Shown here: positions 34,792-45,276 of the stretch, piece by piece | Layout of the letters: each line of letters opens with the position of its first letter | Numbering within the stretch: position 1 is the first letter of the stretch | NCBI RefSeq assembly: GCF_000221045.1 | Contig: NC_015856.1 | Location: forward strand, 1,990,687-2,054,686 | From: Collimonas fungivorans Ter331 | GTDB taxonomy: Bacteria; Pseudomonadota; Gammaproteobacteria; Burkholderiales; Burkholderiaceae_D | Length of the DNA stretch: 64,000 nucleotides | Direction: 5' to 3' | Program-made: the position numbers and the translations under genes | The notes under the pieces: model-generated | What the model was told of the DNA's origin: nothing | Database searches by the model: none | The model's input: only the letters and a program-made list of their open reading frames with translations

Positions 34792-36465
34792 ATGAAAATA
34801 AGTCCCCTGGCCGGCAAACCGGCCCCATTGTCGTTGTTGGTGGATGTGCCGAAACTGGTCACCGCCTACTACACCAACATTCCCGACCCCGGTGTTCCGG
34901 AACAGCGCGTAGCGTTCGGCACTTCGGGGCATCGCGGATCGGCTTTCGACAACAGCTTCAACGAAGCCCATGTGCTGGCCATCACCCAGGCCATTTGCGC
35001 CTATCGCAGCAAGCAGGGCATCACCGGCCCGCTGTTCCTCGGCATCGATACCCATGCCTTGTCGGTTCCGGCCGGCGCCAGCGCGCTCGAGGTGCTGGCC
35101 GCCAACGGCGTTGAAGTGATGCTGGCGGAGAACGACGAATACACGCCGACGCCGGCGGTGTCGCACGCCATCCTGCGTTACAACAAGGGCCGCAGCAGCG
35201 GCTTTGCCGATGGCATCGTGGTCACGCCTTCGCACAATCCGCCGCAGGACGGCGGCTTCAAGTACAACCCGCCCAACGGCGGCGCGGCCGATACCGACGT
35301 CACCGGCTGGATCGAGGCGGCCGCCAATGAATTGCTGCAAGGCGGCAACGGCGGCATCAAAAGAATGCCGGTGGCAAAGGCGCTGCAGCTGCCAACCACC
35401 CATCGCTACGACTATCTGAACACCTACGTCAACGAACTCGACCAGGTGATCGACATGGAAGCGATCCGCAGCGCCGGCATCCATCTCGGCGTCGATCCGC
35501 TGGGCGGCGCCGGAGTGCATTACTGGCAACGGATAGGCGAGCGCTACAAGCTGAACCTGAGCGTGGTCAGCGACGAAGTCGATCCGACCTTCCGTTTCAT
35601 GACCGTGGACTGGGACGGCCGCATCCGCATGGATCCGTCGTCGTCTTATGCGATGCAGCGGCTGCTGGGAATGAAGGATCGTTACGACATCGCCTGCGCT
35701 TGCGATACCGACCATGACCGCCACGGCATCGTCACCAAGAGCGCCGGCCTGCTGCCGGCCAACCACTATCTCGCCGTTGCGATCGACTATCTGTTCCAGC
35801 ATCGTCCGCTCTGGTCGAAGGCGCCGCGGGTAGGCAAGACCATCGTCAGCAGCCAGCTCATAGACCGGGTTAGCGCCAGGCTCGGCCGCGAGCTGTATGA
35901 AGTGCCGGCCGGCTTCAAATGGTTCGCCGCCGGCCTGAATGACGGCTCGCTCGGTTTTGGCGGCGAAGAGAGCGCCGGCGCCACTTTCCTGCGGCTGGAC
36001 GGCTCGGCCTGGACCACCGACAAGGATGGACTGGCGCCAGCCTTGCTGGCGGCGGAAATCACCGCGCGCAGCGGCAGGGATCCGGGCGAAGTCTATCGCA
36101 AGCTGGCCTCCGAACTGGGCGATCCGGTCAGCACCAGGGTCGAAGCCAAGGCTACGCCGGCGCAGAAGAAGATGTTGTCGGCACTGTCGCCGCAGCAGGT
36201 GCAATGCGCAGAACTGGCCGGCGAGAAAATCCAGCACATCCTCAGCAAGGCGCCGGGCAACCAGGCTGCGATAGGTGGATTGAAGGTGGTCACCGAAGGC
36301 GGCTGGTTCGCGGCGCGGCCGTCGGGCACGGAAGATATCTACAAGATCTACGCCGAGAGTTTCCACGGCGAAGAACACTTGCAGCGCATCGTGCAGGAGG
36401 CGCAGGCGATCGTCGATGCAACCCTGGCAGGCAATCCGCAAGCGTTGCCGGCAACCGGCACATGA
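34792..36465 (+). CDS. pgm: Phosphoglucomutase (alpha-D-glucose-specific)
   Basis: The 557-residue protein starts at the ATG at 34792 after AGGAAAAGCAAC; the upstream frame is a shadow of the preceding gene. It interconverts glucose-6-phosphate and glucose-1-phosphate. The phosphoserine loop is [17 protein letters not shown] (about 145-160), the metal loop is [11 protein letters not shown], the sugar loop is [10 protein letters not shown], and the phosphate loop is [13 protein letters not shown]. Its product is the precursor of UDP-glucose used by the glucan synthase encoded 4.7 kb away. The stop overlaps the glucanase gene (ATGA). Confidence 0.96.
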   Translation: MKISPLAGKPAPLSLLVDVPKLVTAYYTNIPDPGVPEQRVAFGTSGHRGSAFDNSFNEAHVLAITQAICAYRSKQGITGPLFLGIDTHALSVPAGASALEVLAANGVEVMLAENDEYTPTPAVSHAILRYNKGRSSGFADGIVVTPSHNPPQDGGFKYNPPNGGAADTDVTGWIEAAANELLQGGNGGIKRMPVAKALQLPTTHRYDYLNTYVNELDQVIDMEAIRSAGIHLGVDPLGGAGVHYWQRIGERYKLNLSVVSDEVDPTFRFMTVDWDGRIRMDPSSSYAMQRLLGMKDRYDIACACDTDHDRHGIVTKSAGLLPANHYLAVAIDYLFQHRPLWSKAPRVGKTIVSSQLIDRVSARLGRELYEVPAGFKWFAAGLNDGSLGFGGEESAGATFLRLDGSAWTTDKDGLAPALLAAEITARSGRDPGEVYRKLASELGDPVSTRVEAKATPAQKKMLSALSPQQVQCAELAGEKIQHILSKAPGNQAAIGGLKVVTEGGWFAARPSGTEDIYKIYAESFHGEEHLQRIVQEAQAIVDATLAGNPQALPATGT

Positions 36466-37772
36466 AGCGGAAAGCGCTGACAACGGCAGCCGAACTGGAC
36501 ATGCTGCAGCGCGAATCCTTCAGTTATTTCATGCACGAAACCAACCTGGAAAACGGGTTGGTGGTCGACAAGACCGCGACCGACTGGCCCGCCAGCATTG
36601 CCGCTGTCGGGCTGGCGCTGGCGGCTTATCCGGTGGCGGTCGAGCGCGGTTTCATCGGCCGGGCGGCGGCGCGCAAGCGGGTGCTGCTGACCTTGCGCTT
36701 CTTCTGGAGCAGTCCGCAGGGGCCGGAACCGGATGCGACCGGCTACAAAGGTTTTTTTTATCACTTCCTGCATATGCAAACAGGCCGCCGCGCCTGGCAA
36801 TGCGAACTGTCTACGATCGACACCACTTTTTTCCTGGCCGGGGCCCTGGCTGCCGGCTGCTATTTTGACGACCCCGCCAACGCCGAGGAAAGCGAGATCC
36901 GGCGCCTGGCCGACGCCTTGTATCTGCGCGTCGACTGGCAGTGGGCGCAAGACGGCGGCGGTGCGGTATCGATGGGATGGAAGCCGGAATCCGGCTTCTT
37001 GCCGAATCGCTGGGACGGCTACGACGAAGCGCTGCTGCTTTATATCCTCGGGCTGGGTTCGCCGTCGCATCCGCTGCCGGCCGACAGTTATTGCGACTGG
37101 GCCTTCGCCTATCAGTGGCAGCAAAGCTATGGCATAGATTATTTCTACGCCGGCTCCTTGTTCACGCATCAGCTGTCGCACATTTGGGTGGATTTCCGCG
37201 GCATCCAGGACGGCGCCATGCGCACCAAAGGCATCGATTATTTCGAGAACAGCCGCCGCGCCACCCTGGTGCAGCAGCAATATGCGATAGCCAATCCGGG
37301 CGGCTTTTCCGGTTACGGTGAATATTGCTGGGGCATCACCGCCAGCGACGGCCCCGGGCCTTCGGTGCTGGAGATCAAGGGCGTCAAGCGCGAGTTCTAC
37401 GACTATGTGGCGCGCGGCGTGCCGCATGGCCCGGACGACGGCACGATAGCACCGTGGGTGGTGGTGGCCTCGCTGCCGTTTGCACCCGAAATCGTGCTGC
37501 CGACCATCGATTATTTTGTGCACCAGGTCGGCCTGAAAACCGGCAATCCCTATGGTTTCAAGGCCACCTTCAACCCCAGCTATCCGTGTAACAGCGCGAA
37601 CCCCTACGGCTGGATCTCGCCCTGGCATTTCGGCATCGACCAGGGGCCGATCATCTTGATGATAGAAAACTACCGCAGCGAAATGCTGTGGAGCTTGATG
37701 CGCAATTGCCCTTATATCGCGAACGGATTGCGGCGCGCCGGATTCAGCGGCGGCTGGCTAGGTGCGCAATAG
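36462..37772 (+). CDS. Glucoamylase-like (GH144-type) protein, likely beta-1,2-glucanase
   Basis: The 436-residue protein starts at the ATG at 36462, overlapping the pgm stop. It belongs to the COG5368 glucoamylase-like group, which includes the GH144 endo-beta-1,2-glucanases. Blocks are [66 protein letters not shown] and [15 protein letters not shown]. The fold is an (alpha/alpha)6 barrel. No signal peptide is visible, so it may act in the cytoplasm on imported or unfinished glucans. The same fold is found as a domain in the glucan synthase, which supports a beta-1,2-glucan substrate. Its end overlaps the transketolase end by 15 bases. Confidence 0.88.
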   Translation: MKRKALTTAAELDMLQRESFSYFMHETNLENGLVVDKTATDWPASIAAVGLALAAYPVAVERGFIGRAAARKRVLLTLRFFWSSPQGPEPDATGYKGFFYHFLHMQTGRRAWQCELSTIDTTFFLAGALAAGCYFDDPANAEESEIRRLADALYLRVDWQWAQDGGGAVSMGWKPESGFLPNRWDGYDEALLLYILGLGSPSHPLPADSYCDWAFAYQWQQSYGIDYFYAGSLFTHQLSHIWVDFRGIQDGAMRTKGIDYFENSRRATLVQQQYAIANPGGFSGYGEYCWGITASDGPGPSVLEIKGVKREFYDYVARGVPHGPDDGTIAPWVVVASLPFAPEIVLPTIDYFVHQVGLKTGNPYGFKATFNPSYPCNSANPYGWISPWHFGIDQGPIILMIENYRSEMLWSLMRNCPYIANGLRRAGFSGGWLGAQ

Positions 37773-39833
37773 GGCCAATGCCCGCTGACAGACGTTGGCG
37801 ACGGTAAAACCGTATTCGTGCATCACCAGTTCACCCGATGCCGAGGCGCCGAAACGATCCACGGCCAGCACGTCGCCATGGGCGCCGACATAACGATGCC
37901 AGCCTTGCGCCACGCCGGCTTCCACCGCCAGCCTGGCGCCGATGGCGGGCGGCAGCACCGTGTCGCGGTAAGCCTGGGGCTGCTGCTCGAACAGTTCCCA
38001 GCTCGGCATCGAAACAATCCGCGCCTGGATGTCCTGTTCCGCCAGATGCTGGCCGGCGGCCACGATCAGCGCCACTTCCGAGCCGCTGGCGATCAGGATC
38101 AGGTCCGGTTTGCCGTTGGCGGCGTCAGCCAGGATGTAAGCGCCGCGCTGCAATTCTTCTGCTGCGGCAAAGCGTGTGCGGTCCAGGGTGGGAACGTTTT
38201 GCCGCGTCAGCACCAGCGCCACCGGCCGTTCAAACGATTGCACCGCCGCCCGCCAAGCCGCCGCCGTTTCGTTGGCGTCGGCGGGGCGCAGCACGATCAG
38301 GTTGGGCAGCGCGCGCAGACTGGCCAGCTGCTCCACCGGCTGGTGCGTGCCGCCGTCTTCGCCGAGGGCGATGCTGTCATGGGTAAACACGTACACCACC
38401 TGCAAGCCCATCAGGGCGGCAAGGCGGATAGAGGGCCGCATGTAGTCGGAAAACACCAGGAAGGTGGCGCCGAACGGCAAGGCGCCGCCGTGCGCCGCCA
38501 TGCCGTTGATGATCGCGCCCATCGCATGTTCACGCACGCCGAAGTGCAGGTTGCGGCCGCTGTAACTCCAGCCGCCGCCATCGGAACCCTGGCGGTCGCC
38601 GGCAATGATGCCGCCCGGCTCGAAATCTCCGAAACCCTTCAAGGCGCTGTAAGTCGACGGGTCAAGGTCTGCCGAGCCGCCGATCAGCGCCGGCAGATGT
38701 GCGGCGATGGCATTCATGACCTTGCCTGACGCCACCCGTGTCGCCATGCCCTTGGCGTCCGCCGGGAACTGCGGGATGTCGGCGTCCCAGCCTGGCGGCA
38801 GGCCTGCCTTGCCGCCTTCCATGAGCTGCTGCAGTTCCAGCGCGAGCTGCGGAAACTGCTGCTGGTAGGTGGAAAATTTCTCCTGCCAGGCCGCTTCGGC
38901 TTTTTGCCCCAGTTGGCCGCCTTCAAGAAAATGCGCGGCGGCCGCTTCGGGAATATAGAAAGAGGGCTGCTCCGGCCAGCCCAGCTTCTGCTTGGTCAGG
39001 CGCAGTTCTTCTACGCCGAGCGGCGAGCCGTGGGCTTCGAAACTGTCTTGCTTGTTGGGCGAACCGAAACCCAGGTGAGTGCGCACCAGGATCAGCGAGG
39101 GCCTGCCGGTTTCGCCGCGGGCCGCATCCAGCGCCCGCGCTATCGCCGCCACGTTGTTGCCGTCTTCTACCGTTTGCGTGTGCCAGCCGTAGGCGTCGAA
39201 GCGCTGCGCGCGGTCTTCGCTGAAGCTGATGTCTGTGCCGGCGGAAAGCGTCACCCGGTTGTCGTCGTACAGGTAAATCAGTTTGCCCAGCTGCAGGTGG
39301 CCGGCCAGCGATGCGGCTTCCGAGGCGATGCCTTCCATCAGGTCGCCGTCGCTCACTATGCCGTAGGTGAAATGATTGACGATGTCGAGGTCGCCGCGGT
39401 TGTAGCGCGCAGCCAGGCTGGCTTCCGCCATCGCCATGCCGACGCCGTTGGCAAACCCCTGGCCCAGCGGCCCGGTGGTGACTTCGACGCCAGGCGTCAG
39501 GCCGCGTTCCGGATGGCCAGGCGTATGGCTGCCCCATTGGCGGAACTGCTTGATCTGCTCCAGCGGCAGGTCGTAGCCGCTGAGATGCAGCAGGCTGTAC
39601 AGCAAGGCCGAACCGTGGCCTGCCGACAGGACGAAACGGTCGCGGTCGAACCAGTGCGGATCGGCGGGGTGGTGCTTGAGGAACTGTGTCCACAACACAT
39701 AGGCCATCGGCGCCGCGCCCAGCGGCAATCCAGGATGGCCGCTGTTGGCTTGCTGTACGGCGTCGACCGACAGGAAGCGCAGGGTATTGATGCACAAATC
39801 GTCGAGGGCGGAAGCGGGAAGCGTTGAGCTCAT
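37758..39833 (-). CDS. tkt: Transketolase
   Basis: The 691-residue protein starts at the ATG at 39833 and has normal length. Thiamine diphosphate and magnesium are bound by [18 protein letters not shown] (with DDN following at [10 protein letters not shown]). Substrate-site blocks are [42 protein letters not shown] and [20 protein letters not shown]. It moves two-carbon units between pentose and hexose phosphates in the non-oxidative pentose phosphate path, complementing the 6-phosphogluconate dehydrogenase encoded at 33711. The gene is convergent with the glucanase gene and overlaps it by 15 bases. Confidence 0.96.
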   Translation of the reverse strand: MSSTLPASALDDLCINTLRFLSVDAVQQANSGHPGLPLGAAPMAYVLWTQFLKHHPADPHWFDRDRFVLSAGHGSALLYSLLHLSGYDLPLEQIKQFRQWGSHTPGHPERGLTPGVEVTTGPLGQGFANGVGMAMAEASLAARYNRGDLDIVNHFTYGIVSDGDLMEGIASEAASLAGHLQLGKLIYLYDDNRVTLSAGTDISFSEDRAQRFDAYGWHTQTVEDGNNVAAIARALDAARGETGRPSLILVRTHLGFGSPNKQDSFEAHGSPLGVEELRLTKQKLGWPEQPSFYIPEAAAAHFLEGGQLGQKAEAAWQEKFSTYQQQFPQLALELQQLMEGGKAGLPPGWDADIPQFPADAKGMATRVASGKVMNAIAAHLPALIGGSADLDPSTYSALKGFGDFEPGGIIAGDRQGSDGGGWSYSGRNLHFGVREHAMGAIINGMAAHGGALPFGATFLVFSDYMRPSIRLAALMGLQVVYVFTHDSIALGEDGGTHQPVEQLASLRALPNLIVLRPADANETAAAWRAAVQSFERPVALVLTRQNVPTLDRTRFAAAEELQRGAYILADAANGKPDLILIASGSEVALIVAAGQHLAEQDIQARIVSMPSWELFEQQPQAYRDTVLPPAIGARLAVEAGVAQGWHRYVGAHGDVLAVDRFGASASGELVMHEYGFTVANVCQRALALLRT

Positions 39834-40188
39834 TCGGCAACTCCTTGAATTCAGTGGGGATGATGCAATGCAGGGGGAGAGCGCTCAAACAAAGGTAACA
39901 CTCTTTGCGGCGTTCTTCGCCGGTTTAATGTAACTGCTGGCAGCGGAAAAAGCGGGCAGGGAAGTCTGGACCACTGTAGCCCTGCGCCAGGCGTTTATCT
40001 GTGCGCTGACTAACATAGAAAATCCATGTTTGCGGCGACTCTCGGTCCGGACCGCCGGCGCCGGCTCTTCCTTGTGTCCTACGCTGATATCGGTAATCCG
40101 CTGATAGCGAGCCGAGCGGCCCCTGATTAAGATTCTGCCATGGCAACGGATATCGGGTTGCCCCAGATAATTCATAAGGAGAGCTGTC
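39834..40188. other. Intergenic region
   Basis: These 355 bases lie upstream of both transketolase and the tiny membrane protein. I see no repeat, RNA gene or terminator; it should contain the promoters for both. Confidence 0.45.
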
Positions 40189-40266
40189 ATGGGTAAATAT
40201 TTATTGGCCTGGCTTCTTGGCGTGCCGGCAGTGGTGTTGGTGGTGATCTATCTGCTTGTGCATTGA
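40189..40266 (+). CDS. Tiny single-pass membrane protein (25 residues)
   Basis: An ATG at 40189 follows a strong AAGGAGAG site. The product begins MGKYLLAWLLGVP, continues with a run of Val/Ile/Leu, and ends VH. It is a single hydrophobic helix with one lysine at the N-terminus. I have seen similar tiny proteins beside csbD-like genes, but no function is known. The good ribosome site makes it likely real. Confidence 0.6.
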   Translation: MGKYLLAWLLGVPAVVLVVIYLLVH

Positions 40267-40371
40267 TCCGGGCTCGGCAACAGCTTTTTCATTTTTTCGT
40301 GCTGCCGTGGATTCTCTAGCGGGAAAACGCGGCAGGTCTAGCAGGTTTCTCAACCAAATGGAGAATTAAAC

Positions 40372-40554
40372 ATGAACAAGGACCAGGTCAAAGGCGCCAG
40401 CAAGGATATTGCCGGGAAAATCCAGGAAGGAGCAGGCAAACTGGCGGGCAATAAAGAACAGCAAGCTAAGGGCCTGCAAAAGCAGGTCGAAGGGAAAATC
40501 GAGAAATCGCTGGGCGACGCCAAGGAAGTCGCCAAGGATATTGCTCGTAAGTAG
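40372..40554 (+). CDS. CsbD family stress protein
   Basis: The 60-residue protein starts at the ATG at 40372 behind GGAGAATTAAAC. It is a CsbD-like small hydrophilic protein: MNKDQVKGASKDIAGKIQE with two repeats of a Gly-Lys pattern (KVxGxxKDIAGK). Relatives are induced in the general stress response; molecular role unknown. A rho-independent terminator follows 58 bases downstream. Confidence 0.9.
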   Translation: MNKDQVKGASKDIAGKIQEGAGKLAGNKEQQAKGLQKQVEGKIEKSLGDAKEVAKDIARK

Positions 40555-40611
40555 CCGCTGCCAAACCTGCACCCGCCAGCCGGCGGGAGCAGGTTCGCCA
40601 GACATTGCAAC

Positions 40612-40634
40612 AAGCCGCTCGCCGCGGCTTTTTT
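40612..40634 (+). terminator. Rho-independent terminator after the CsbD gene
   Basis: AAGCCGC-tcgcc-GCGGCTT followed by TTTT. The stem is 7 bp with a 5-base loop and a T-tract. Confidence 0.8.
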
Positions 40635-40728
40635 ATTGCCGGTTGCCTGGAACCGGCAGGCCGTTTATTCTTGGGATATGCTTGCAGCGGGCGCCATTGA
40701 CCTGCCGTCATTATCGATAAGAGAGCGT

Positions 40729-42339
40729 ATGTTCACCTTCGATCCCAATCATTATCCTTATGCTTCCCGCCGCAGCGCGGTCTACGCCAGGCGCGGCATG
40801 GTCGCCACTTCGCAGCCGCTGGCAGCCCAAGCCGGGCTGGCGGTGCTGCAGGCCGGCGGCAACGCCATCGACGCCGCAATCGCCACCGCCGCCGCGCTGA
40901 CCGTGGTCGAGCCGACCGCCAACGGCATAGGCGGCGACGCCTTTGCGCTGATCTGGCACAAGGACGAGTTGCACGGTTTGAACGCCAGCGGCGCCGCGCC
41001 GCAGGCGATCACGATCGACAAGCTGCACGCCGCCGGCCACAGCACCATGCCCAAATACGGCGGCCTGCCGGTCACCGTGCCCGGCGCGCCGGGAGCATGG
41101 GCCAGCATGGCAGAGCGCTTCGGCAAGCTGCCGCTGCAGCGTTCCATGGCCGGCGCCATCGCGCTGGCGCAAGAGGGTTACCCGGTATCGCCAATGGTGG
41201 CGTTTGCCTGGCAACAGGCCTACAAACTATTTCGGGATGAGCTGAAGGGCAGCCATTTCCAATCCTGGTTCGACACCTTCAGCGTCGACGGCCGGACGCC
41301 GCGCGCAGGTGAAATCTGGCGCGCGCCAGGCCATGCCGATACGCTGGGCGCGATCGCCGCCGACAACGGCGCCAGTTTCTATCGCGGCGCCCTGGCGGAA
41401 AAGACCGCCGCTTGTGTGCAAGCCGCCGGCGGCTATCTGGACAGCGCTGACCTGGCGGCGTATCAGCCGCAGTGGGTGGCGCCGATCAGCAGCAATTACC
41501 GCGGCTACCAGGTATGGGAAATCCCGCCTAACGGCCATGGCCTGGTGGCCTTGCTGGCCCTGAACATCCTGAAAGGCTTCGACTTTGCCGAACGCGATAC
41601 CTTGCTGACCTATCACCGCCAGATCGAAGCCATCAAGCTGGCTTATGCCGACGGCCTGGCCCACATCGCCGACAACGGCCACATGCGGGTCGCGGTGGAA
41701 GATTTGCTGTCGGAGGCTTATGCCGATGAACGGCGCAAGCTGATCGGCCCGCGTGCGGTGTTGCCGCTGCCTGGCCAGCCGGCGCGCGGCGGCACCGTTT
41801 ACCTGAGCACCGCCGACGATGAAGGCAATATGGTGTCCTTCATCCAGAGCAACTACATGGGTTTCGGCTCCGGGCTGGTGGTGCCGGGAACCGGCATCGC
41901 CTTGCATAACCGCGGCAACAATTTCACGCTCGAGCCGGCACATCCGAATTGCCTGGCGCCCGGCAAGCGGCCTTACCACACCATCATTCCCGGGTTCCTG
42001 AGCAAGGACGGCAAGGCGGTCGGCCCGTTCGGCGTGATGGGGGCGTTCATGCAGCCGCAGGGACATGTGCAGATGGTCATGAATACGGTGGACTTCGCGC
42101 TCAATCCGCAATCCTCGCTCGATGCTCCGCGCTGGGAATGGGAAAGCGGCAATAACGTCAGCATCGAACATACCAACGCCGAGCACCTGTTCCGCGGCTT
42201 GCGCGGGCTGGGGCACGAAGCTTCGTGGTCGGCCAGCCAGCTCGGCTTCGGCCGCGGCCAGATCATCTGGCGCGACCGCCACGGCGTGCTGTGCGGCGGC
42301 ACCGAGCCGCGCACCGATGGTTGCGTGGCGGCCTGGTAA
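40729..42339 (+). CDS. Gamma-glutamyltransferase family protein
   Basis: The 536-residue protein starts at the ATG at 40729 (MFTFDPN); upstream extension to 40636 is unlikely. It is a single-chain Ntn hydrolase of the gamma-glutamyltransferase/YwrD group. The small-subunit catalytic threonine is expected at GGTVYLSTADDEGN, and the Gly-rich region LQAGGNAIDAAIATAAAL and NGIGGDAFALIW match. No signal peptide is seen, so it may be cytoplasmic, unlike periplasmic GGT. The substrate could be a gamma-glutamyl compound or an N-acyl product; unknown. Confidence 0.9.
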   Translation: MFTFDPNHYPYASRRSAVYARRGMVATSQPLAAQAGLAVLQAGGNAIDAAIATAAALTVVEPTANGIGGDAFALIWHKDELHGLNASGAAPQAITIDKLHAAGHSTMPKYGGLPVTVPGAPGAWASMAERFGKLPLQRSMAGAIALAQEGYPVSPMVAFAWQQAYKLFRDELKGSHFQSWFDTFSVDGRTPRAGEIWRAPGHADTLGAIAADNGASFYRGALAEKTAACVQAAGGYLDSADLAAYQPQWVAPISSNYRGYQVWEIPPNGHGLVALLALNILKGFDFAERDTLLTYHRQIEAIKLAYADGLAHIADNGHMRVAVEDLLSEAYADERRKLIGPRAVLPLPGQPARGGTVYLSTADDEGNMVSFIQSNYMGFGSGLVVPGTGIALHNRGNNFTLEPAHPNCLAPGKRPYHTIIPGFLSKDGKAVGPFGVMGAFMQPQGHVQMVMNTVDFALNPQSSLDAPRWEWESGNNVSIEHTNAEHLFRGLRGLGHEASWSASQLGFGRGQIIWRDRHGVLCGGTEPRTDGCVAAW

Positions 42340-42379
42340 ACAGCAGCGAAAATCATTAAAGAGTGAATCGACAAGGAAA

Positions 42380-43246
42380 ATGAAGATGTCTGAACCGGTT
42401 GACCTCAAGAATATTTTCCCGGTAATCATGACGCCTAGCCATGACGGGAAATATTTCCAGAACTACGTGATGTCCTTATTGAATTTTACTATTCACGCCG
42501 AACGTGCCGGCATGCCCATGCAGGTAGTCATGCACCAAGGGGAAAGCCTGGTGACGCGTGCGCGCAACAATTGCGTCGCCGATTTTCTCGCGTCCCCGCA
42601 ATGGACCCATCTATTCTGGATCGACGCCGACATCGGATTTTCCGCTGAAGCCGCATTCCGCTTGCTGCGTTCCGGCTACGATATCGCCGCCGGCGTATAT
42701 CCGCTCAAGCGTGAAAACTGGCCACAGCAGGGCCTGCCGGCAGGCACTACCCAGCTGCAGTTCGAGGCGGGATACACACGGTATACAGTGAACGCAAAAG
42801 CTGCCGGCGACAGCAACCGGATCAACCTGGAAGTACAGGCCGACGGCTTCATGCGCATGGAAGAAGCACCGACCGGGTTCATGGTGATCAAGCGCAGTGT
42901 GTTCGAGCGGCTGATCGCCAGTTATCCCGAGCTGAACTACGTACCCGACTCCGCCGGGATTGCCGACCAGGGGCTGCACTACCGTTTCTTTGATGTCATG
43001 GTCGATCCGGTCACCCGCCGCTACCTGTCGGAAGACTATGGTTTTTGCCGGTTATGGTCCGGACTGGGCGAGTCGATTTACATCGATGCCAACTCAAACC
43101 TGAGCCACCAGGGCTCCAAGCTATACAAGGGAGACTTTGCGAATTCCTTGCTCACGTCCTTGCCGCATGCGGTCGGCGGCCCGGCCGGCATGCAGATGCA
43201 GCTGACCGGCGGCGAGTACTTGCAGCCGAATCCGCCGCCGCTCTGA
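42380..43246 (+). CDS. Putative GT-A type glycosyltransferase
   Basis: The 288-residue protein starts at the ATG at 42380 after AAGGAA; an alternative ATG lies at 42386. The N-terminal half contains a nucleotide-sugar-like region with the acidic motif FWIDADIGFSAEA, which fits a GT-A DxD metal site, and RARNNCVADFLASP upstream. The C-terminal half includes YLSEDYGFCRLWSGLG and HQGSKLYKG. This pattern resembles bacterial proteins related to the Anp1/mannosyltransferase-type GT family, but I cannot place it firmly. It is 40 bases downstream of the glutamyltransferase gene and may share its transcript. Confidence 0.7.
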   Translation: MKMSEPVDLKNIFPVIMTPSHDGKYFQNYVMSLLNFTIHAERAGMPMQVVMHQGESLVTRARNNCVADFLASPQWTHLFWIDADIGFSAEAAFRLLRSGYDIAAGVYPLKRENWPQQGLPAGTTQLQFEAGYTRYTVNAKAAGDSNRINLEVQADGFMRMEEAPTGFMVIKRSVFERLIASYPELNYVPDSAGIADQGLHYRFFDVMVDPVTRRYLSEDYGFCRLWSGLGESIYIDANSNLSHQGSKLYKGDFANSLLTSLPHAVGGPAGMQMQLTGGEYLQPNPPPL

Positions 43247-43268
43247 GTTGTTCCTCGCTTGCAGGGGC

Positions 43269-43296
43269 AGACGGGCTGGCGCTTGCCGGCCCGTCT
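43269..43296. terminator. Hairpin between convergent genes
   Basis: AGACGGGC pairs with GCCCGTCT (43269-43276 with 43289-43296), and GGC/GCC pair inside. It sits between convergent gene ends but lacks a clear T-tract. Confidence 0.45.
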
Positions 43297-43314
43297 CTCA
43301 GGGGCGCCCCAGGA

Positions 43315-44808
43315 TTACAGCTGGACGCTGGTGGTGGCGTTGAACTTGGTGTTCAGGCTGGTCTCCAGGTTGCCGATCGCCTTTTCCAGGACGCTGAAGA
43401 TCTGCGCACGGTTGGCGGCATTGCTCAAGTCCAGGGTGGCGCCGGCGGCGACCTCGGCCGTGGCCAGTGCGCTGTTGAACGCAGCCTGCGCCTGCGCCGC
43501 CGAAATATAGGCCGATTGCCCCGAGCCGTTCACATACGCCAGAGTCTGGAAGACGTTGGAGAACACGGTTTCCAGCGCCGCGACACCGAAGGCGACATGG
43601 TTGGCGGGCGTCACGAAAGTGGTGGCGCTGGTGGTCGGGATCGGGTTGTCATATAGCTGGTCGAGGTAGTAGCGCACCTGATACGGATACTGCTTGTAGG
43701 TGTCAGTCGCACCCCATACCGAACTGTAGGCATTGACGCTGGTTACGGTCGACGCGGTAGCGGTTGCCGCCAGCTTGCTGTAGCTGCTCATCAGGGTGCC
43801 GTAGAAACCCTGGTTGTAGGCAACGTTCAGCAGCACATCCAGGAAGTTGTTCGGCAGCTTGGTGAACTTGACCAGCGCATTGTCGTAATCCGGCTGCCAC
43901 GGCGTGGTCCAGCCGCCCATACCCTTGCCGGTGACGATCAGGGCGACAAAGTCGTTGTAGTGGAAGTAGGCGGTCAGCATCGGCCCGTAATACTTGTTGT
44001 TGAACGACGGCGGCGTCGGCTTGCTGTACTGCTGGGCCGCGTTGGCCATGGTGTAGCCGATGTTTTTCTGGATGGCGACGTAGTTGATCAGCGAATGGCC
44101 GGCCGGCGCATAGGAGCCCGACACCATGTCGGCCGCGTAATTGTTGATCTGGTACGGACCGCCCTGGCCGGTGGCCATCACCGCCTGCTGGTCGGGCGAC
44201 GGGTCGATCAGGTTGCCGCTGCTGACGTACAAGCCGGTGGCGATGTTCTCCTGCAGCAGCTGGCCCAGGATCGAACCGTACAGGTAGTCTTTCTGGAACT
44301 GCATGCCGGGATAGTATTGCTGCAGCAGGTGCCCATACATGACGCCGGCGACGATGTTCGACATGATCAGGTCGTTGTAGTTGCCGCCGTCCAGCAGCAG
44401 CTGGTCCTGCGCCGAGCCTGCGCCCAGCAGCAGGTGGAAATTGATGGTTCCGGTGGTGGCGCCCGGAGGCGGCGTGACAGGCGGCGGAGTAACCGGCGGT
44501 GCGGCGTCGCCGCAGGCGCCGGCCGACGTCCACGGTTTGCCGCTGCCGATGGGGCCGCTTTCGGTTGACGGGTTATTCCCTTGGGTCCACCAGTTGGCGG
44601 TGTAGTTGACGTTGCTGTAGCTGGCGCTGTTGCCGCCGGTGTAGATGGCGCTGGCAACCCAGGCGGCGGCGCAAGCCGGGGCGCTGGCCTTGGCCGAAAC
44701 CTGCTGCAGGCTTGCGCTCGAAACGCCGGACGAACCGCCGTCGCTGCAGGCCGCCAGCATGGCGCCGGCCAGGCCCAGCAGCAGGGTATTGGATACGATT
44801 GTTCTCAT
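43315..44808 (-). CDS. Chitin-binding (CBM5/12-like) secreted lipoprotein
   Basis: The 497-residue protein starts at the ATG at 44808 following GAGGAGAGAGAC. The signal ends in a lipobox, MLAACSDGG. A chitin-binding type 3 module (CBM5/12) follows: AWVASAIYTGGNSASYSN, TANWWTQGNNPST, GKPWTSAGAC, with the stacking Trp residues. A Pro-rich linker (TPPPVTPPPG) leads to a 370-residue domain with ENIATGLYVSS and GGPYQINNYAADM, which faintly recalls a lysozyme-like glutamate and Gly-Pro-Tyr-Gln-Ile motif. Catalytic activity is speculative. Surface chitin binding fits a soil or fungus-associated lifestyle. Confidence 0.82.
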   Translation of the reverse strand: MRTIVSNTLLLGLAGAMLAACSDGGSSGVSSASLQQVSAKASAPACAAAWVASAIYTGGNSASYSNVNYTANWWTQGNNPSTESGPIGSGKPWTSAGACGDAAPPVTPPPVTPPPGATTGTINFHLLLGAGSAQDQLLLDGGNYNDLIMSNIVAGVMYGHLLQQYYPGMQFQKDYLYGSILGQLLQENIATGLYVSSGNLIDPSPDQQAVMATGQGGPYQINNYAADMVSGSYAPAGHSLINYVAIQKNIGYTMANAAQQYSKPTPPSFNNKYYGPMLTAYFHYNDFVALIVTGKGMGGWTTPWQPDYDNALVKFTKLPNNFLDVLLNVAYNQGFYGTLMSSYSKLAATATASTVTSVNAYSSVWGATDTYKQYPYQVRYYLDQLYDNPIPTTSATTFVTPANHVAFGVAALETVFSNVFQTLAYVNGSGQSAYISAAQAQAAFNSALATAEVAAGATLDLSNAANRAQIFSVLEKAIGNLETSLNTKFNATTSVQL

Positions 44809-45276
44809 GTCTCTCTCCTCGATCAATTGATGATGTAAGAGGAGCGAGCCGCCACCAGCTTGCGCACACTCCCAAAGCTGGGACTGAGGATGCTGCCGTG
44901 AAAAATGAGCGTCAAGTGGTTTAAAAAATCTGCCAGCGCCACCATACCACTTCAGAATCTGTGCGGCGCCAGCCTGAAAATCGCATCGGCTTTGAAGCGC
45001 CGGCGATTTGTCTTCACAGTCATTTGTTTCCTTGTGGAAATAAAATGCAAAACAGATTAATATCGATAAAAAGAGAACGTCCGCGGCTCATCCGGAATCA
45101 TGGCGGGGCACGCGGAGGCCATACCACTTTTTCCGATTACCTCATGTGGTCTTAGCCGGAACGATGATCTTTCAGCATGGCCTTGCGGCAGGCAGGTAAA
45201 CCAATAATGGGCGCAGGAATATGGCAGTATCTTTGATATGTATCCGTAACCTGACCAATTATTGAAAGCCACATTT
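44809..45276. other. Intergenic region
   Basis: These 468 bases separate the divergent chitin-binding lipoprotein and the beta-propeller dehydrogenase. The sequence CCATACCACTT occurs twice (44942-44952 and 45119-45129), which might be a regulator site. I see no convincing gene. Confidence 0.4.

Noticed and set aside
36348..37628. 426-codon minus-strand frame
   Set aside because: Antisense to the GH144-like gene; no recognisable motifs.
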